A stretch of 64,000 bases of DNA, from NCBI RefSeq assembly GCF_021432085.1, contig NZ_CP090366.1, positions 1,302,001 through 1,366,000 on the forward strand, read 5' to 3'. How positions within the stretch are numbered: the stretch's first letter is position 1; each line of letters begins with the position of its first letter. The position numbers and the translations under genes are program-made. Under the pieces are notes generated by a model that worked only from the letters and a program-made list of their open reading frames with translations, ran no database searches and had not been told where the DNA came from. Positions 48,249-57,233 of the stretch are shown here, one piece after another. The DNA is from Stutzerimonas kunmingensis (lineage in GTDB: Bacteria; Pseudomonadota; Gammaproteobacteria; Pseudomonadales; Pseudomonadaceae).

Positions 48249-49846
48249 TGCCGACCCTTTTTCCACGTCTCGGCTTGCTGAGCCTGTTCTGCCTGCTGGC
48301 CGCCTGCCAGACATTCGAGGACGGCGACAAGCGCCTCTACGAGCAGAGCAACCGTATGTTCGAAGAAAGCCTGCAGCAGACCCAGGCCAAAGCGCTGCCG
48401 CCGCCGTCGGTACAGGCTGCGCTGATTCCGCCGCTGAGTGTCGACGGCAGCTCGGCTGTCAGTGGCCCGCGCTTCGATGTGGTCGCCAACGACATGCCGG
48501 CCCGCGAATTCTTCCTCAGCCTGATGGACAACGCCGGGCAGAACCTGCTGGTACACCCGGCGGTGACCGGCAACATAACCTTCAGCCTGCGCAACGTGAC
48601 GCTGGAAGAAGTCCTCGCGGCGGTGCGCGACAGCTACGGCTACGACTATCGCCGCACCAGCTATGGCTACCAGATCCAGGCCAATACCGCAGTCACTCGC
48701 ACCTATGACCTGAACTACCTCAACCTGCAGCGACAGGGCATGACCGATACCCGGGTCAGCTCCGGTCAAGTCACCACCAGCGACAACACCGACACCGGCG
48801 CAGGCGGAACCACGACCAACTCGACCTCCAGCACCGTCAACGCCAGTCAGCTGCTGACCAGCAGCAGCGTCGACTTCTGGAGTGAAGTGCGCGAAGTCGT
48901 GGCGATGATGATCGGCAGCGAGGCGGACAACAGCGTGGTGGTCAACCCTCAGGCCGGACTGCTGGTGGTTCGAGCATCCAGTGCCGACCAGCAGAACGTC
49001 GAGCGCTTCCTGCAGCAGGCGCAGCGCAACCTGCAGCGGCAGGTGATTCTGGAAACCAAGATTCTCGAAGTGAGCCTGTCCGACGGCTTCCAGTCCGGGA
49101 TCAACTGGGCGCAGCTGGGTTCCATGGGCAACGCCGACTTCGCGCTGGGTGTACAGGGCGATACGCTGGATGGCGTCAACAATGTCGGTGGCGTGTTCAG
49201 CGCTGCGGTCAGCGTCGGCGACTTCAGCGGCGTGCTGCAGCTGCTGGAAACCCAGGGCGATGTGCGGGTGCTTTCCAGCCCGCGGATTTCCACTCTCAAC
49301 AACCAGAAGGCCGTGATCAAGGTCGGCACCGACGAGTTCTTCGTCACCGACGTTTCGACCACCACCACCTCGCTGGCGGGCGGCACCACCGCGCCCGATC
49401 TGGACATCACCCTGACTCCGTTCTTCTCCGGTATCTCGCTGGACGTCACTCCGCAGATCGACGAGAACGACCAGGTCACGCTGCACGTCCGTCCGACCGT
49501 CAGCCGCGTTCAGGATCAGAACAAGAGTATCCAGCTGGGCGGTTCCGACAACGTCTTCAACCTGCCGCTGGCGCTGTCCACCACGCGCCAGTCGGATTCC
49601 ATCGTGCGCGCGCGCAGCGGCCAGGTTGTGGTCATCGGTGGCCTGCTGGAAAACCGCAACAGCAACAACGACGCCAATATTCCCTGGGCCTCCAAGCTGC
49701 CCATCGTCGGCAGCCTGTTCCAGCAGCAACGCAAATCGCTCGAGCAGACCGAGCTGGTCATCCTGGTGCGCCCGCAGGTGATCGACGATCAGGTCTGGCT
49801 CGACGAGCTGCGCCGCAGCGCCGATTCGTTCCGGCAGGTCAGGTAA
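48245..49846 (+). CDS. mshL: MSHA secretin MshL
   Basis: MshL forms the outer-membrane pore for the MSHA pilus. The 533-residue product has a lipoprotein signal with lipobox LAAC (C21), a periplasmic STN/N domain (about 78–150, FDVVANDMPAREFFLSLMD), a Ser/Thr/Asn/Gly-rich linker (about 175–205), and the secretin core. The core shows ILETKILEVSLSDGFQSGINW and the C-terminal VPW-type block, here IPWASKLPIVGSLFQ followed by ELVILVRPQVI. It lies between mshK and mshM. Confidence 0.93.
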   Translation: MMPTLFPRLGLLSLFCLLAACQTFEDGDKRLYEQSNRMFEESLQQTQAKALPPPSVQAALIPPLSVDGSSAVSGPRFDVVANDMPAREFFLSLMDNAGQNLLVHPAVTGNITFSLRNVTLEEVLAAVRDSYGYDYRRTSYGYQIQANTAVTRTYDLNYLNLQRQGMTDTRVSSGQVTTSDNTDTGAGGTTTNSTSSTVNASQLLTSSSVDFWSEVREVVAMMIGSEADNSVVVNPQAGLLVVRASSADQQNVERFLQQAQRNLQRQVILETKILEVSLSDGFQSGINWAQLGSMGNADFALGVQGDTLDGVNNVGGVFSAAVSVGDFSGVLQLLETQGDVRVLSSPRISTLNNQKAVIKVGTDEFFVTDVSTTTTSLAGGTTAPDLDITLTPFFSGISLDVTPQIDENDQVTLHVRPTVSRVQDQNKSIQLGGSDNVFNLPLALSTTRQSDSIVRARSGQVVVIGGLLENRNSNNDANIPWASKLPIVGSLFQQQRKSLEQTELVILVRPQVIDDQVWLDELRRSADSFRQVR

Positions 49847-49854
49847 GCATCGGT

Positions 49855-50784
49855 ATGTACGAAGCATTCTTCGGCCTGCAGGAAAAGCCATTCGCATTGA
49901 CGCCGAATACCGGCTTCATGGTTCGCCTGCCGCCTTACCAGGCCTGCCTGAACCTGCTGCGCGTGGCTCTGGCCGAAGGCGAGGGCTTCATCAAGGTGAC
50001 CGGCGAAGTGGGCACCGGCAAGACCCTGCTCTGCCGCGCGCTGCTCAAGCAACTGGATGCCGAACACTACCAGCTCGCCTGGCTGCCGAATCCGGCGCTC
50101 GGACCCATGGCGCTGCGCCAGGCGCTGGCCCATGAGCTGCATGTGCCGCGGGTCGAGCAACTGGACAATCACGGGTTGCTGACGGCACTGCATCGCCGGC
50201 TGATCGAGCTGGCCGGCCAGGGCAAGAGCACCGTGCTGTTGATCGATGAGGCGCAGGCGCTGCCACCGGCCACGCTGGAGGCCCTGCGACTATTGACCAA
50301 TCTGGAAACCGAGCAGCGCAAGCTGCTACAGGTGGTGCTGTTCGGCCAGCCTGAGCTGGACGCTACGCTGGCCAGCGAGAATTTCCGGCAATTGCGCCAG
50401 CGCATCACGTTCTCCTATCGCCTGCGCCCGCTGGATGTCAGCGATACCAGGCGCTACCTGCATGAACGCCTGGCGGTTGCCGGTTATCAAGGTGAACCGC
50501 TGTTCAAGCCGGCCGCGATTCGCCTGCTGGTCAAGGGCAGCGGTGGCATCCCGCGGTTGCTCAACATCCTGGCCAACAAGTGCCTGATGGCGGCGTTTGG
50601 CGAAGGCCAGCGACGGGTCGGCCGCCGCCACGTACGCCGTGCCCTGGCCGATACCGAGGGTGCGCGACCGTTCCTGCGTGCAGCCCTTCCGTTGCGTTGG
50701 GCATTGCTGGCGGGTGCGGCAACCCTGAGCCTGCTGCTGAGTGCATTGCCATGGCTGTCGCAGCTGGCCGAGGTGCGGCCATGA
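49855..50784 (+). CDS. mshM: MSHA biogenesis ATPase MshM (ExeA-like)
   Basis: The 309-residue product is an AAA ATPase with Walker A GEVGTGKT (about 50–57), Walker B VLLIDEAQ (about 127–134) and the ExeA-like N-terminus MYEAFFGLQEKPFALTPN. A membrane segment lies near the C-terminus (about 283–302). ExeA-type proteins help to place or assemble secretins through the cell wall. The stop overlaps the mshN start (ATGA). Confidence 0.9.
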   Translation: MYEAFFGLQEKPFALTPNTGFMVRLPPYQACLNLLRVALAEGEGFIKVTGEVGTGKTLLCRALLKQLDAEHYQLAWLPNPALGPMALRQALAHELHVPRVEQLDNHGLLTALHRRLIELAGQGKSTVLLIDEAQALPPATLEALRLLTNLETEQRKLLQVVLFGQPELDATLASENFRQLRQRITFSYRLRPLDVSDTRRYLHERLAVAGYQGEPLFKPAAIRLLVKGSGGIPRLLNILANKCLMAAFGEGQRRVGRRHVRRALADTEGARPFLRAALPLRWALLAGAATLSLLLSALPWLSQLAEVRP

Positions 50785-52145
50785 GCCTGGTCAACGACAT
50801 GCTGCGCGATCTCGAAGCGCGCGGCGCGGCATCCGGCGGTCAGAGCCCATTCCTCGACATGCAGGCCGTCGATGAAACAGCCGCAACGCGGCGTCAGCGA
50901 TCGGCACGGCTGCGGCGCTGGTTGTTGCCGCTGGCTATCGGAGCGTTGGTCGTCGCGGCATCGGTGGTGCTGTTCGAACGTTTCGCGCAAGCCCCCGCTG
51001 TGCAGGAGTTACCTGCTGCCGCTCCGGTGGTCGCTGCGGTGCCTGCAACTCAGCTCCTCGACGTCTTGCCGCAGCAAGACGGTGGCCGTTTCGTGCTGCA
51101 GTTGCTGCTGGATCGCTCGATCAGCTATCAGCGCACCGACGAAGGCGGCGCGATCAGTCTGCGCCTGCCGGATGTGACGCTCGCCGGTGGCCCGCGAAAC
51201 GGCCGCGTGGAGAGCAATGGCCTAAGCCTGTCCTGGCGAGTGGAACAGCAGGGCGACCAGGTGCAGGTGCTGCTGCTCGGCATGACCGATCGCCTCGACG
51301 TGCGTGATTGGCTAGAGCCGGCCGCTGGCCATGCGCAGCTCTGGCTGGAAGTCCACATGGATGGCGCACCAGTGGCCGTTCCTGAGGACCTGGAGCTGCC
51401 TTTTGCCGAGCCGGCATTGGACGAAGCGAGCCTGCCGGACTGGGTCACCCGCACGGCGCCTGACGCACAGGCCGCGCCGGTTATCGCGCCGGATGTGCAA
51501 CCGGTCGCCGAGCCAGCCCCAGCCCCGGTTGCCAGACCCCAGGTTGCCACCAAACCCACCGTGCAGATCGGCAGTCATCGACCGGACCCGCTGGCCCAGG
51601 CGCGCGATGCGCTGCAACAGCAGACCTTCCCCCGTGCCATCGAGCTGCTGCAGGCGCTCCATGCCGCACAGCCGGACAACGTCGAGGCGGCCCGCTGGTT
51701 GGCTCGTGCTTACCTGGCGGCTGGACAGATCGAGCCATTGCTCGAGTGGCTGCCGGCCCGGCTGCAGAGCCGGCCGTTCGATGCCGAGCTGCGTATGCTG
51801 CTAGCCCGTGGCCAGCTGCAGAGCGGCGACAAGCAAACCGCGCTCGCCACCCTGGTGCAGAACGCGCCGTCGCTGGCGAGCGATCCGGGCTATCACGCAC
51901 TGCTGGCGGCTCTGCAACAGCAGGTTGGCGACTGGACGGGCAGCGCTGCGGTTTATCGCCAGCTGGTCGCTTTCCAGCCGCAGCAGGCGGCCTGGCAGCT
52001 GGGCTTGGCCATCGCGCTGGAACAGATCGATCAACCCGCCCGGGCGGCGCGCCACTACCGTCTGGCCGCGCAAGGGCAGGGGCTCGATGACAACTCGCGG
52101 CGCTTCGCCGCCGAACGTGCCGGCGTACTCGGAGGTGCCCGATGA
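50781..52145 (+). CDS. mshN: MSHA biogenesis TPR protein MshN
   Basis: The 454-residue product starts MSLVNDMLRDLEARGA as in MshN, has one membrane segment (about 46–66), a Pro/Ala-rich periplasmic linker (about 225–265) and several tetratricopeptide repeats in its second half. It may form the periplasmic partner of MshM and the secretin. It overlaps mshM at the start and mshE at the stop (ATGA each). Confidence 0.88.
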   Translation: MSLVNDMLRDLEARGAASGGQSPFLDMQAVDETAATRRQRSARLRRWLLPLAIGALVVAASVVLFERFAQAPAVQELPAAAPVVAAVPATQLLDVLPQQDGGRFVLQLLLDRSISYQRTDEGGAISLRLPDVTLAGGPRNGRVESNGLSLSWRVEQQGDQVQVLLLGMTDRLDVRDWLEPAAGHAQLWLEVHMDGAPVAVPEDLELPFAEPALDEASLPDWVTRTAPDAQAAPVIAPDVQPVAEPAPAPVARPQVATKPTVQIGSHRPDPLAQARDALQQQTFPRAIELLQALHAAQPDNVEAARWLARAYLAAGQIEPLLEWLPARLQSRPFDAELRMLLARGQLQSGDKQTALATLVQNAPSLASDPGYHALLAALQQQVGDWTGSAAVYRQLVAFQPQQAAWQLGLAIALEQIDQPARAARHYRLAAQGQGLDDNSRRFAAERAGVLGGAR

Positions 52146-53866
52146 CCGCGCAAGACATGCGCCAGCGCAAGATTCGTCTCGGCGATCTGCTGGTCCAGGC
52201 CGGCCTGATCAGCGAGGCGCAGCTGCAGCAGGCGCTGCAGGACCAGAAGCGCACCGGCTCCAAGCTCGGGCGCACGGTACTCGACCTCGGCTTCATCGAC
52301 GAAGGCCGCCTGCTGCGTGCGCTGTCCGAGCAGCTGCAGATTCCCTTCGTCGAACTCAAGCACTACAAGTTCGACAACCAGCTGACCCAGAGCCTGCCCG
52401 AGGCAGTCGCCCGGCGCTTCCGGGTCATCGTGCTGTCCCGCCAGGGCGATGGTTTGCTGGTGGGCATGACCGACCCGCTGGACATCTTCGCCCAGGACGA
52501 GATCGAGCGCCTGCTGGGCAAGCGCGTCCACCCGGCGGTGGTGCGGGAAAGCGAGCTGCTCGGCGCGCTGGACCAGCTTTACCGCCGTACCAGTGAGATC
52601 GCCTCGCTGGCCGGCGAGCTGGAAGGTGAGCTGCAGGAAAGCGACTTCGACCTCTCGCGCCTCGGCGAAAGCAACAGCGATGCGCCGGTGGTGCGCCTGC
52701 TGCAGACGCTGTTCGAGGACGCCGTGCAAATGAAGGCTTCGGACATTCACATCGAACCGGACGAAGGCGTGGTGCGGATTCGCCAGCGTATCGACGGTGT
52801 GCTCAACGAACAGGTGATGAAGGAACACCGTGTGGCTTCGGCGCTGGTCATGCGTCTGAAGATCATGTCCGGCCTGGATATCTCGGAAAAGCGCCTGCCG
52901 CAGGACGGCCGTTTCAACATCCGCGTGAAGAACCGCAACCTCGATGTGCGGGTTTCCACCATGCCGGTGCAGTTCGGCGAATCGGTGGTCATGCGTCTGC
53001 TCGACCAGAGCGGCGCCATGTTCAAGCTCGAAGGCACCGGCATGCCGCCGGCGATGCTCGAGCGCTTCCGGCGCCTGCTGCAGCGTCCGCACGGCATGGT
53101 GCTGGTCACCGGCCCGACCGGCTCGGGCAAGACCACCACGCTCTATGCCGGGCTCTCCGAACTGAACAGCCCGGAGAAGAAGATCATCACCGTCGAGGAC
53201 CCGGTGGAGTACCGCCTGCCGCGGGTCAACCAAGTGCAGGTCAACGCCAAGATCGAGTTGACCTTCGCCCGCGTGCTGCGCGCCGCCTTGCGTCAGGACC
53301 CGGACATCGTCCTGGTCGGTGAGATCCGTGATCAGGAAACCGCCGAGATCGGCCTGCGCGCCGCACTGACCGGCCACCTCGTACTCTCGACGCTGCACAC
53401 AAACGATGCCCTGACCTCGTCCATGCGCCTGATCGACATGGGCGTCGAGCCTTTCCTCGTCGCCACCGCGCTGAATGCGGTGCTGGCCCAGCGTCTGATA
53501 CGCCGCGTGTGCGAAAACTGCATGGAGGACGATCAGCCCGATCCTCGGCAACTGGCCTGGCTGGAGGCGCTGCACGGCGGCTCGCTGCGCGACAACCGCT
53601 TCAAGCGCGGCAGTGGTTGCCATCAATGCCACAACAGTGGCTATGCCGGCCGTGTCGGTGTGTACGAGCTGCTGGAACTGGACGAGCCGATGATCGCCGC
53701 CCTGCGCCGCGGCGACCCGCAAGGCTTCGCCGAGGCCGCGCGCCAGCAGGCGCACTATCGACCACTGGCGGCTTGCGCGCTGGATTACGCCATCGCCGGC
53801 GTCACCAGTATCGAAGAGGTGCTGAAGGTCTGCGCCACCCTTGCGGACGATGAGGTGATCGCGTGA
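52142..53866 (+). CDS. mshE: MSHA pilus assembly ATPase MshE, c-di-GMP-binding
   Basis: MshE is the extension ATPase. The 574-residue product has two N-terminal MshEN c-di-GMP-binding motifs (residues 12–35, RLG..., and 41–64, KLG...), each matching the 24-residue pattern RLG-x-L/V-L-x-x-G-L/F-I-x-x-x-x-L-x-x-x-L-x-x-Q. Walker A GPTGSGKT is at about 324–331. Walker B (PDIVLVGEIRDQETA) and the tetracysteine zinc site (C457, C460, C493, C496) follow. In V. cholerae MshE binds c-di-GMP in this way. It starts inside the mshN stop codon. Confidence 0.94.
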   Translation: MTAQDMRQRKIRLGDLLVQAGLISEAQLQQALQDQKRTGSKLGRTVLDLGFIDEGRLLRALSEQLQIPFVELKHYKFDNQLTQSLPEAVARRFRVIVLSRQGDGLLVGMTDPLDIFAQDEIERLLGKRVHPAVVRESELLGALDQLYRRTSEIASLAGELEGELQESDFDLSRLGESNSDAPVVRLLQTLFEDAVQMKASDIHIEPDEGVVRIRQRIDGVLNEQVMKEHRVASALVMRLKIMSGLDISEKRLPQDGRFNIRVKNRNLDVRVSTMPVQFGESVVMRLLDQSGAMFKLEGTGMPPAMLERFRRLLQRPHGMVLVTGPTGSGKTTTLYAGLSELNSPEKKIITVEDPVEYRLPRVNQVQVNAKIELTFARVLRAALRQDPDIVLVGEIRDQETAEIGLRAALTGHLVLSTLHTNDALTSSMRLIDMGVEPFLVATALNAVLAQRLIRRVCENCMEDDQPDPRQLAWLEALHGGSLRDNRFKRGSGCHQCHNSGYAGRVGVYELLELDEPMIAALRRGDPQGFAEAARQQAHYRPLAACALDYAIAGVTSIEEVLKVCATLADDEVIA

Positions 53867-53947
53867 TCGCCGCTAGTCTCCTGCCTATCGCGGCCGTAGG
53901 CGCCAGCGCCACGGGCGCCGTCCGGTCGCTTCGCGGGGAGCCTGCCG

Positions 53948-55186
53948 ATGCCTAGCTTCCGCTATACCGGCCGCGATATGCGCGGCGCACGGGTCAGCGG
54001 CGCGCTCGATGGCGCCAGCGCTGACGCCGTGGCCAGCGAGCTGGTGTCGCGCCAGATCACCCCGCTGACCATCGATGCGGAGCGTGCCCAGGCCGATAGC
54101 GTCGACGTGTTTGCCGTGCTGCGCGAAAAGCTGCGGCGTAAACGTGTTGATCTGGACGAACTGATCATCTTCAGCCGCCAGATGTACAGCCTGAACAAGG
54201 CCGGCGTGCCGATCATTCGCGCCATCGGCGGTCTGGCCGAGTCCAATCGCAACCTGTATTTCCGCGGCATCCTGCAGGACGTGCGCGCCAGCCTCGAAAG
54301 TGGCCAGTCCATGGCGGTGGCGCTGAATGCGCATCCCAAGGTGTTCAACAATCTGTTTGTCAGTATGGTCAGCGTCGGCGAGAACACCGGCCAGCTCGAT
54401 CAGGCGTTCAAGCAGCTGTCTGCCTATCTCGAGCTGGAGCGCGAGACCCGCAAGCGCATCAAGCAGGCCACGCGTTATCCGATCTTCGTGCTGGTGGCCA
54501 TGGGGGTGGCGCTGGGTGTCATCAACCTCCTGGTGATCCCGGCGTTCGCCAAGGTCTTCGCCCAGTTCCACGCGCAACTGCCGTGGGCCACGCGCGTGCT
54601 GATTGGTACCTCCAACTTCATGCGCGACTATTGGTGGCTGTTGCTGCTGGGCATCGTTGGCGGGCTTTACGCGTTCTTCAAGTGGATCGAAACCGACGCA
54701 GGGCGCTTGCGCTGGGACCGCATCAAGCTGCGCCTGCCCATCGTCGGCGGCATCTTCGAACGCATCGCCCTGGCGCGCTTCACCCGCACCTTCGCGATGA
54801 TGTATCGCGCCGGCGTGCCGCTGCTGCAGACCCTCTCGATCAACAGCGCCAGCGTCGGCAACCAGCATATCGGCCAGGCGATTCTCGGCATTCGCGAAAG
54901 CGTCGAACGCGGCGAAGCGCTGACCCGTTCGGCTCACAACTCCGGTCTGTTCACCCCGTTGGTACTGCAGATGATGGCCGTCGGCGAAGAAACCGGCGCG
55001 CTGGATGACCTGTTCATCGAAGTCGCCGACTTCTACGAGCAGGAGGTGGACTATGACCTCAAGCAGCTGGCTGATGCCATCGAGCCGATTCTTATCGTGG
55101 CCATGGGCGTGATGGTGCTGATTCTTGCGCTCGGCGTGTTTCTGCCGATGTGGGAACTGGGTAGCGCGGCGCAAGGGAGGGGTTGA
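53948..55186 (+). CDS. mshG: MSHA inner-membrane platform protein MshG (PilC/GspF-like)
   Basis: MshG is the polytopic platform protein to which the ATPase MshE couples. The 412-residue product has two GspF domains (about 70–195 and 270–395) and three main membrane segments (near 175, 220 and 380). Typical blocks are IIFSRQMYSLNKAGVPIIRAI and FTRTFAMMYRAGVPLLQTLSI. A GGGGAG lies before the ATG at 53948. There is an 81-base spacer after mshE. The mshF gene that follows mshG in Vibrio is not present here. Confidence 0.93.
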   Translation: MPSFRYTGRDMRGARVSGALDGASADAVASELVSRQITPLTIDAERAQADSVDVFAVLREKLRRKRVDLDELIIFSRQMYSLNKAGVPIIRAIGGLAESNRNLYFRGILQDVRASLESGQSMAVALNAHPKVFNNLFVSMVSVGENTGQLDQAFKQLSAYLELERETRKRIKQATRYPIFVLVAMGVALGVINLLVIPAFAKVFAQFHAQLPWATRVLIGTSNFMRDYWWLLLLGIVGGLYAFFKWIETDAGRLRWDRIKLRLPIVGGIFERIALARFTRTFAMMYRAGVPLLQTLSINSASVGNQHIGQAILGIRESVERGEALTRSAHNSGLFTPLVLQMMAVGEETGALDDLFIEVADFYEQEVDYDLKQLADAIEPILIVAMGVMVLILALGVFLPMWELGSAAQGRG

Positions 55187-55230
55187 TGGACATACGAATC
55201 GCGACATTTCACATGAGCCACGGAGGCACG

Positions 55231-55755
55231 ATGCAACGACACAAGGGTTTCACCATGATCGAGCTGGTCGTGGTCATCGCCATCCTCGGTATCTTGGCCG
55301 CGGTCGCCTTGCCACACTTCATCGACTCGGCCAAGGACGCCCACCGCGCCAGCGTGCGCAGCGCTGGTGGTGCGCTGACGTCGGCCGTCTCGCTGGTGCG
55401 CGGCCAGTACGAACTGAATCGCGGCGGCGGCAGCAATGCCTGCCTGGCAGGAAATTGCCAGATTAACGTACAGGGCTACGGCAACGGCGCGATGGATGTG
55501 AATGCCAACGGCTGGCCCGTAGGCACCGAACGCAGCGGCACTCCGCTCGCCAACACCAGCATGTCCGCCGATGAATGCCGCAACCTCTGGAGTAACCTGC
55601 TGCAGGCGTCCTCGCAGAGCCTGACCGGCACCAATCCGGCATTCACCGCCACGGCCAACGGCACCCGCTGCCTGTTCACCTACAACCTCGATGGCGGCGA
55701 CGACGTCATCGAATACAACGCCAATACCGGCGAAGTCTTCGTCAACTTCAACTGA
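55231..55755 (+). CDS. mshB: MSHA minor pilin MshB
   Basis: The 174-residue prepilin has a short basic leader MQRHKG and the class III signal motif FTMIELVVVIAILGILAAVALPHF, cleaved before F7 with the E5 residue in place. Two cysteine pairs lie in the body (NACLAGNC and DECRN/TRCLF). I chose the ATG at 55231, which follows GGAGG (spacing about 6) and gives the shortest leader. An in-frame ATG at 55186 overlaps the mshG stop and would extend the leader by 15 residues. Confidence 0.88.
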   Translation: MQRHKGFTMIELVVVIAILGILAAVALPHFIDSAKDAHRASVRSAGGALTSAVSLVRGQYELNRGGGSNACLAGNCQINVQGYGNGAMDVNANGWPVGTERSGTPLANTSMSADECRNLWSNLLQASSQSLTGTNPAFTATANGTRCLFTYNLDGGDDVIEYNANTGEVFVNFN

Positions 55756-55775
55756 GTCAACAAGGAGCGACAACT

Positions 55776-56252
55776 ATGAAGAAGCAACAGAGCGGTTTCA
55801 CCATGATTGAGTTGATTATGGTGATTGTTATTTTGGGGATTCTGGCGGCGTTTGCTTTGCCGAAGTTTGCGGATTTTGGAAGCGATGCTCGGGCGGCGTC
55901 TATTAACGGCGCGCTTGGCTCAGCTAAATCTGCATCCGCGATTGTGCACTCTGCGGTGCTTGCTAAAGGTGTTACGGCAGGTACCAGCGGGGCGGCTGAT
56001 TACATCACGTTGGAGGGCAAGCAGATCACGGTGGCTAATGGTTACCCCACTGCCGATGCGGCAGGCATTCTTGCAGCTGCAGGACTGGAAAATGATTTTA
56101 ATATCACCTCAGGGACGGTCGTTCAGAAAGGAACGCCTGCCAGCATAACTACCTGTGGCTTCGTGTACACCGCAGCAGCTGCTAACGGGGCGCCAAGCTT
56201 TTCTGCAGTAAGTGGCGGTGCGCTTCCCGTGACTGGCGCCAACTGTCAGTAA
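55776..56252 (+). CDS. mshA: MSHA major pilin MshA
   Basis: The 158-residue prepilin has the leader MKKQQSG and mature start FTMIELIMVIVILGILAAFALPKF with E5. The C-terminal half holds a likely disulfide pair (TTCGF and GANC). The ribosome-binding site is AAGGAG. Its base composition differs from its neighbours: many codons are ATT, TTT, TTG, GCT and GGT, in contrast to the ATC, CTG and GCC/GGC usage of mshG or mshB. This suggests exchange of the major pilin gene. It sits between mshB and mshC as in Vibrio. Confidence 0.92.
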   Translation: MKKQQSGFTMIELIMVIVILGILAAFALPKFADFGSDARAASINGALGSAKSASAIVHSAVLAKGVTAGTSGAADYITLEGKQITVANGYPTADAAGILAAAGLENDFNITSGTVVQKGTPASITTCGFVYTAAAANGAPSFSAVSGGALPVTGANCQ

Positions 56253-56265
56253 TGAACTTCTGAAT

Positions 56266-56763
56266 ATGCCCCTTGAGGTTAGCAGTCGTCTCGCCGGCAG
56301 GGGCTGCGCAGGTACGTCGTATGGGGCCAGTCGTGGCTTCACAGTCGTCGAGCTGATCATGACGCTCGTCATCATCGGCATCCTCGCCGCCGTGGTGGGG
56401 CCGCGTTTCTTTGATCGAAAGGTGTTCGACGAACGCCTTTTCTTTGAAGAGACGGTCTCGGCTGTGCGCTATGCACAGAAGCTGGCCCTGGCCAGCGGCT
56501 GCCTGACCGAGGTCAGTTTGGGGACTGGTGGCTACCATCTGCGCCGCGCCGCGAACTGCACCTCGGGCGCGTTCAGCGCAGAGGTGCAGGGGGCGGATGG
56601 CCAGACGCCCTTCGCCAACACCGAGGTGCCCACGGGCGTGTCGGTGTCGGCGACCAATTTTCCCGTGGTGTTCGACTCGCTGGGGCGTCCCTCCGGCGCG
56701 GCGAGTGCCACCATCGGTGCGTTCACCTTCAGCGTGACCGCCGAAACCGGGCTGGTGCAATGA
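56266..56763 (+). CDS. mshC: MSHA minor pilin MshC
   Basis: The 165-residue protein has a class III signal FTVVELIMTLVIIGILAAVVGP near residue 25, with E5 in place. The leader is unusually long (24 residues, MPLEVSSRLAGRGCAGTS...SRG) if translation starts at the ATG at 56266, which has no good ribosome-binding site; no better in-frame ATG exists before the motif. Two cysteines are in SGCLTE and AANCTS. Its stop overlaps the mshD ATG by four bases. Confidence 0.82.
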   Translation: MPLEVSSRLAGRGCAGTSYGASRGFTVVELIMTLVIIGILAAVVGPRFFDRKVFDERLFFEETVSAVRYAQKLALASGCLTEVSLGTGGYHLRRAANCTSGAFSAEVQGADGQTPFANTEVPTGVSVSATNFPVVFDSLGRPSGAASATIGAFTFSVTAETGLVQ

Positions 56764-57233
56764 AACTCCAGCGCGGCATGACGCTCGTCGAACTGGTGAT
56801 CACCATCGTGATCATCGGTATTGCGGCAGCGGCGCTGTTCACTGCCATGGCCTCGATAACGGCACGCTCCGCCGATCCTTTGCTGCGTCAGCAGAGCCTT
56901 GCGATTGCCGAGGCATATCTGGAAGAAATCGAGTTGCAGGCGTTTGCCCCGCAAGCGAACGCCGCGTGCAACCCGGTGCGTGCCTGTTTCAACGACGTTC
57001 GCGACTACGCGGGGTTGTCCGAGGCGCCGCGTGATGCATTCGGTACTGCGATTGCTGACTTGGCAGCCTATAACGTCGCCGTTTCGGTGAACGGCCCAGA
57101 CGCCTGGAGCGGCGTTCAGTCCCTGCGTATTGACGTCAGCGTAACCGATCCAGCTGGCGCTACATTGCGGCTGAGCGGCTATCGCACCTGCTACGGCGAA
57201 ACGGACGCCTCGGGGGCAAGCCTATGTCCCTGA
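56760..57233 (+). CDS. mshD: MSHA minor pilin MshD
   Basis: The 157-residue prepilin has leader MKLQRG and motif MTLVELVITIVIIGIAAAALF, with the first mature residue M and E5 in place. Its body contains AIAEAYLEEIELQAF, which is frequent in MshD/GspI-type pseudopilins, and cysteines in ACNPVRACF and YRTCYG/SLCP. It overlaps mshO by ten bases. Confidence 0.87.
   Translation: MKLQRGMTLVELVITIVIIGIAAAALFTAMASITARSADPLLRQQSLAIAEAYLEEIELQAFAPQANAACNPVRACFNDVRDYAGLSEAPRDAFGTAIADLAAYNVAVSVNGPDAWSGVQSLRIDVSVTDPAGATLRLSGYRTCYGETDASGASLCP

Noticed and set aside
48188..49897. A 569-residue minus-strand frame opposite mshL
   Set aside because: The secretin motifs lie on the plus strand; this frame has no recognisable domain.
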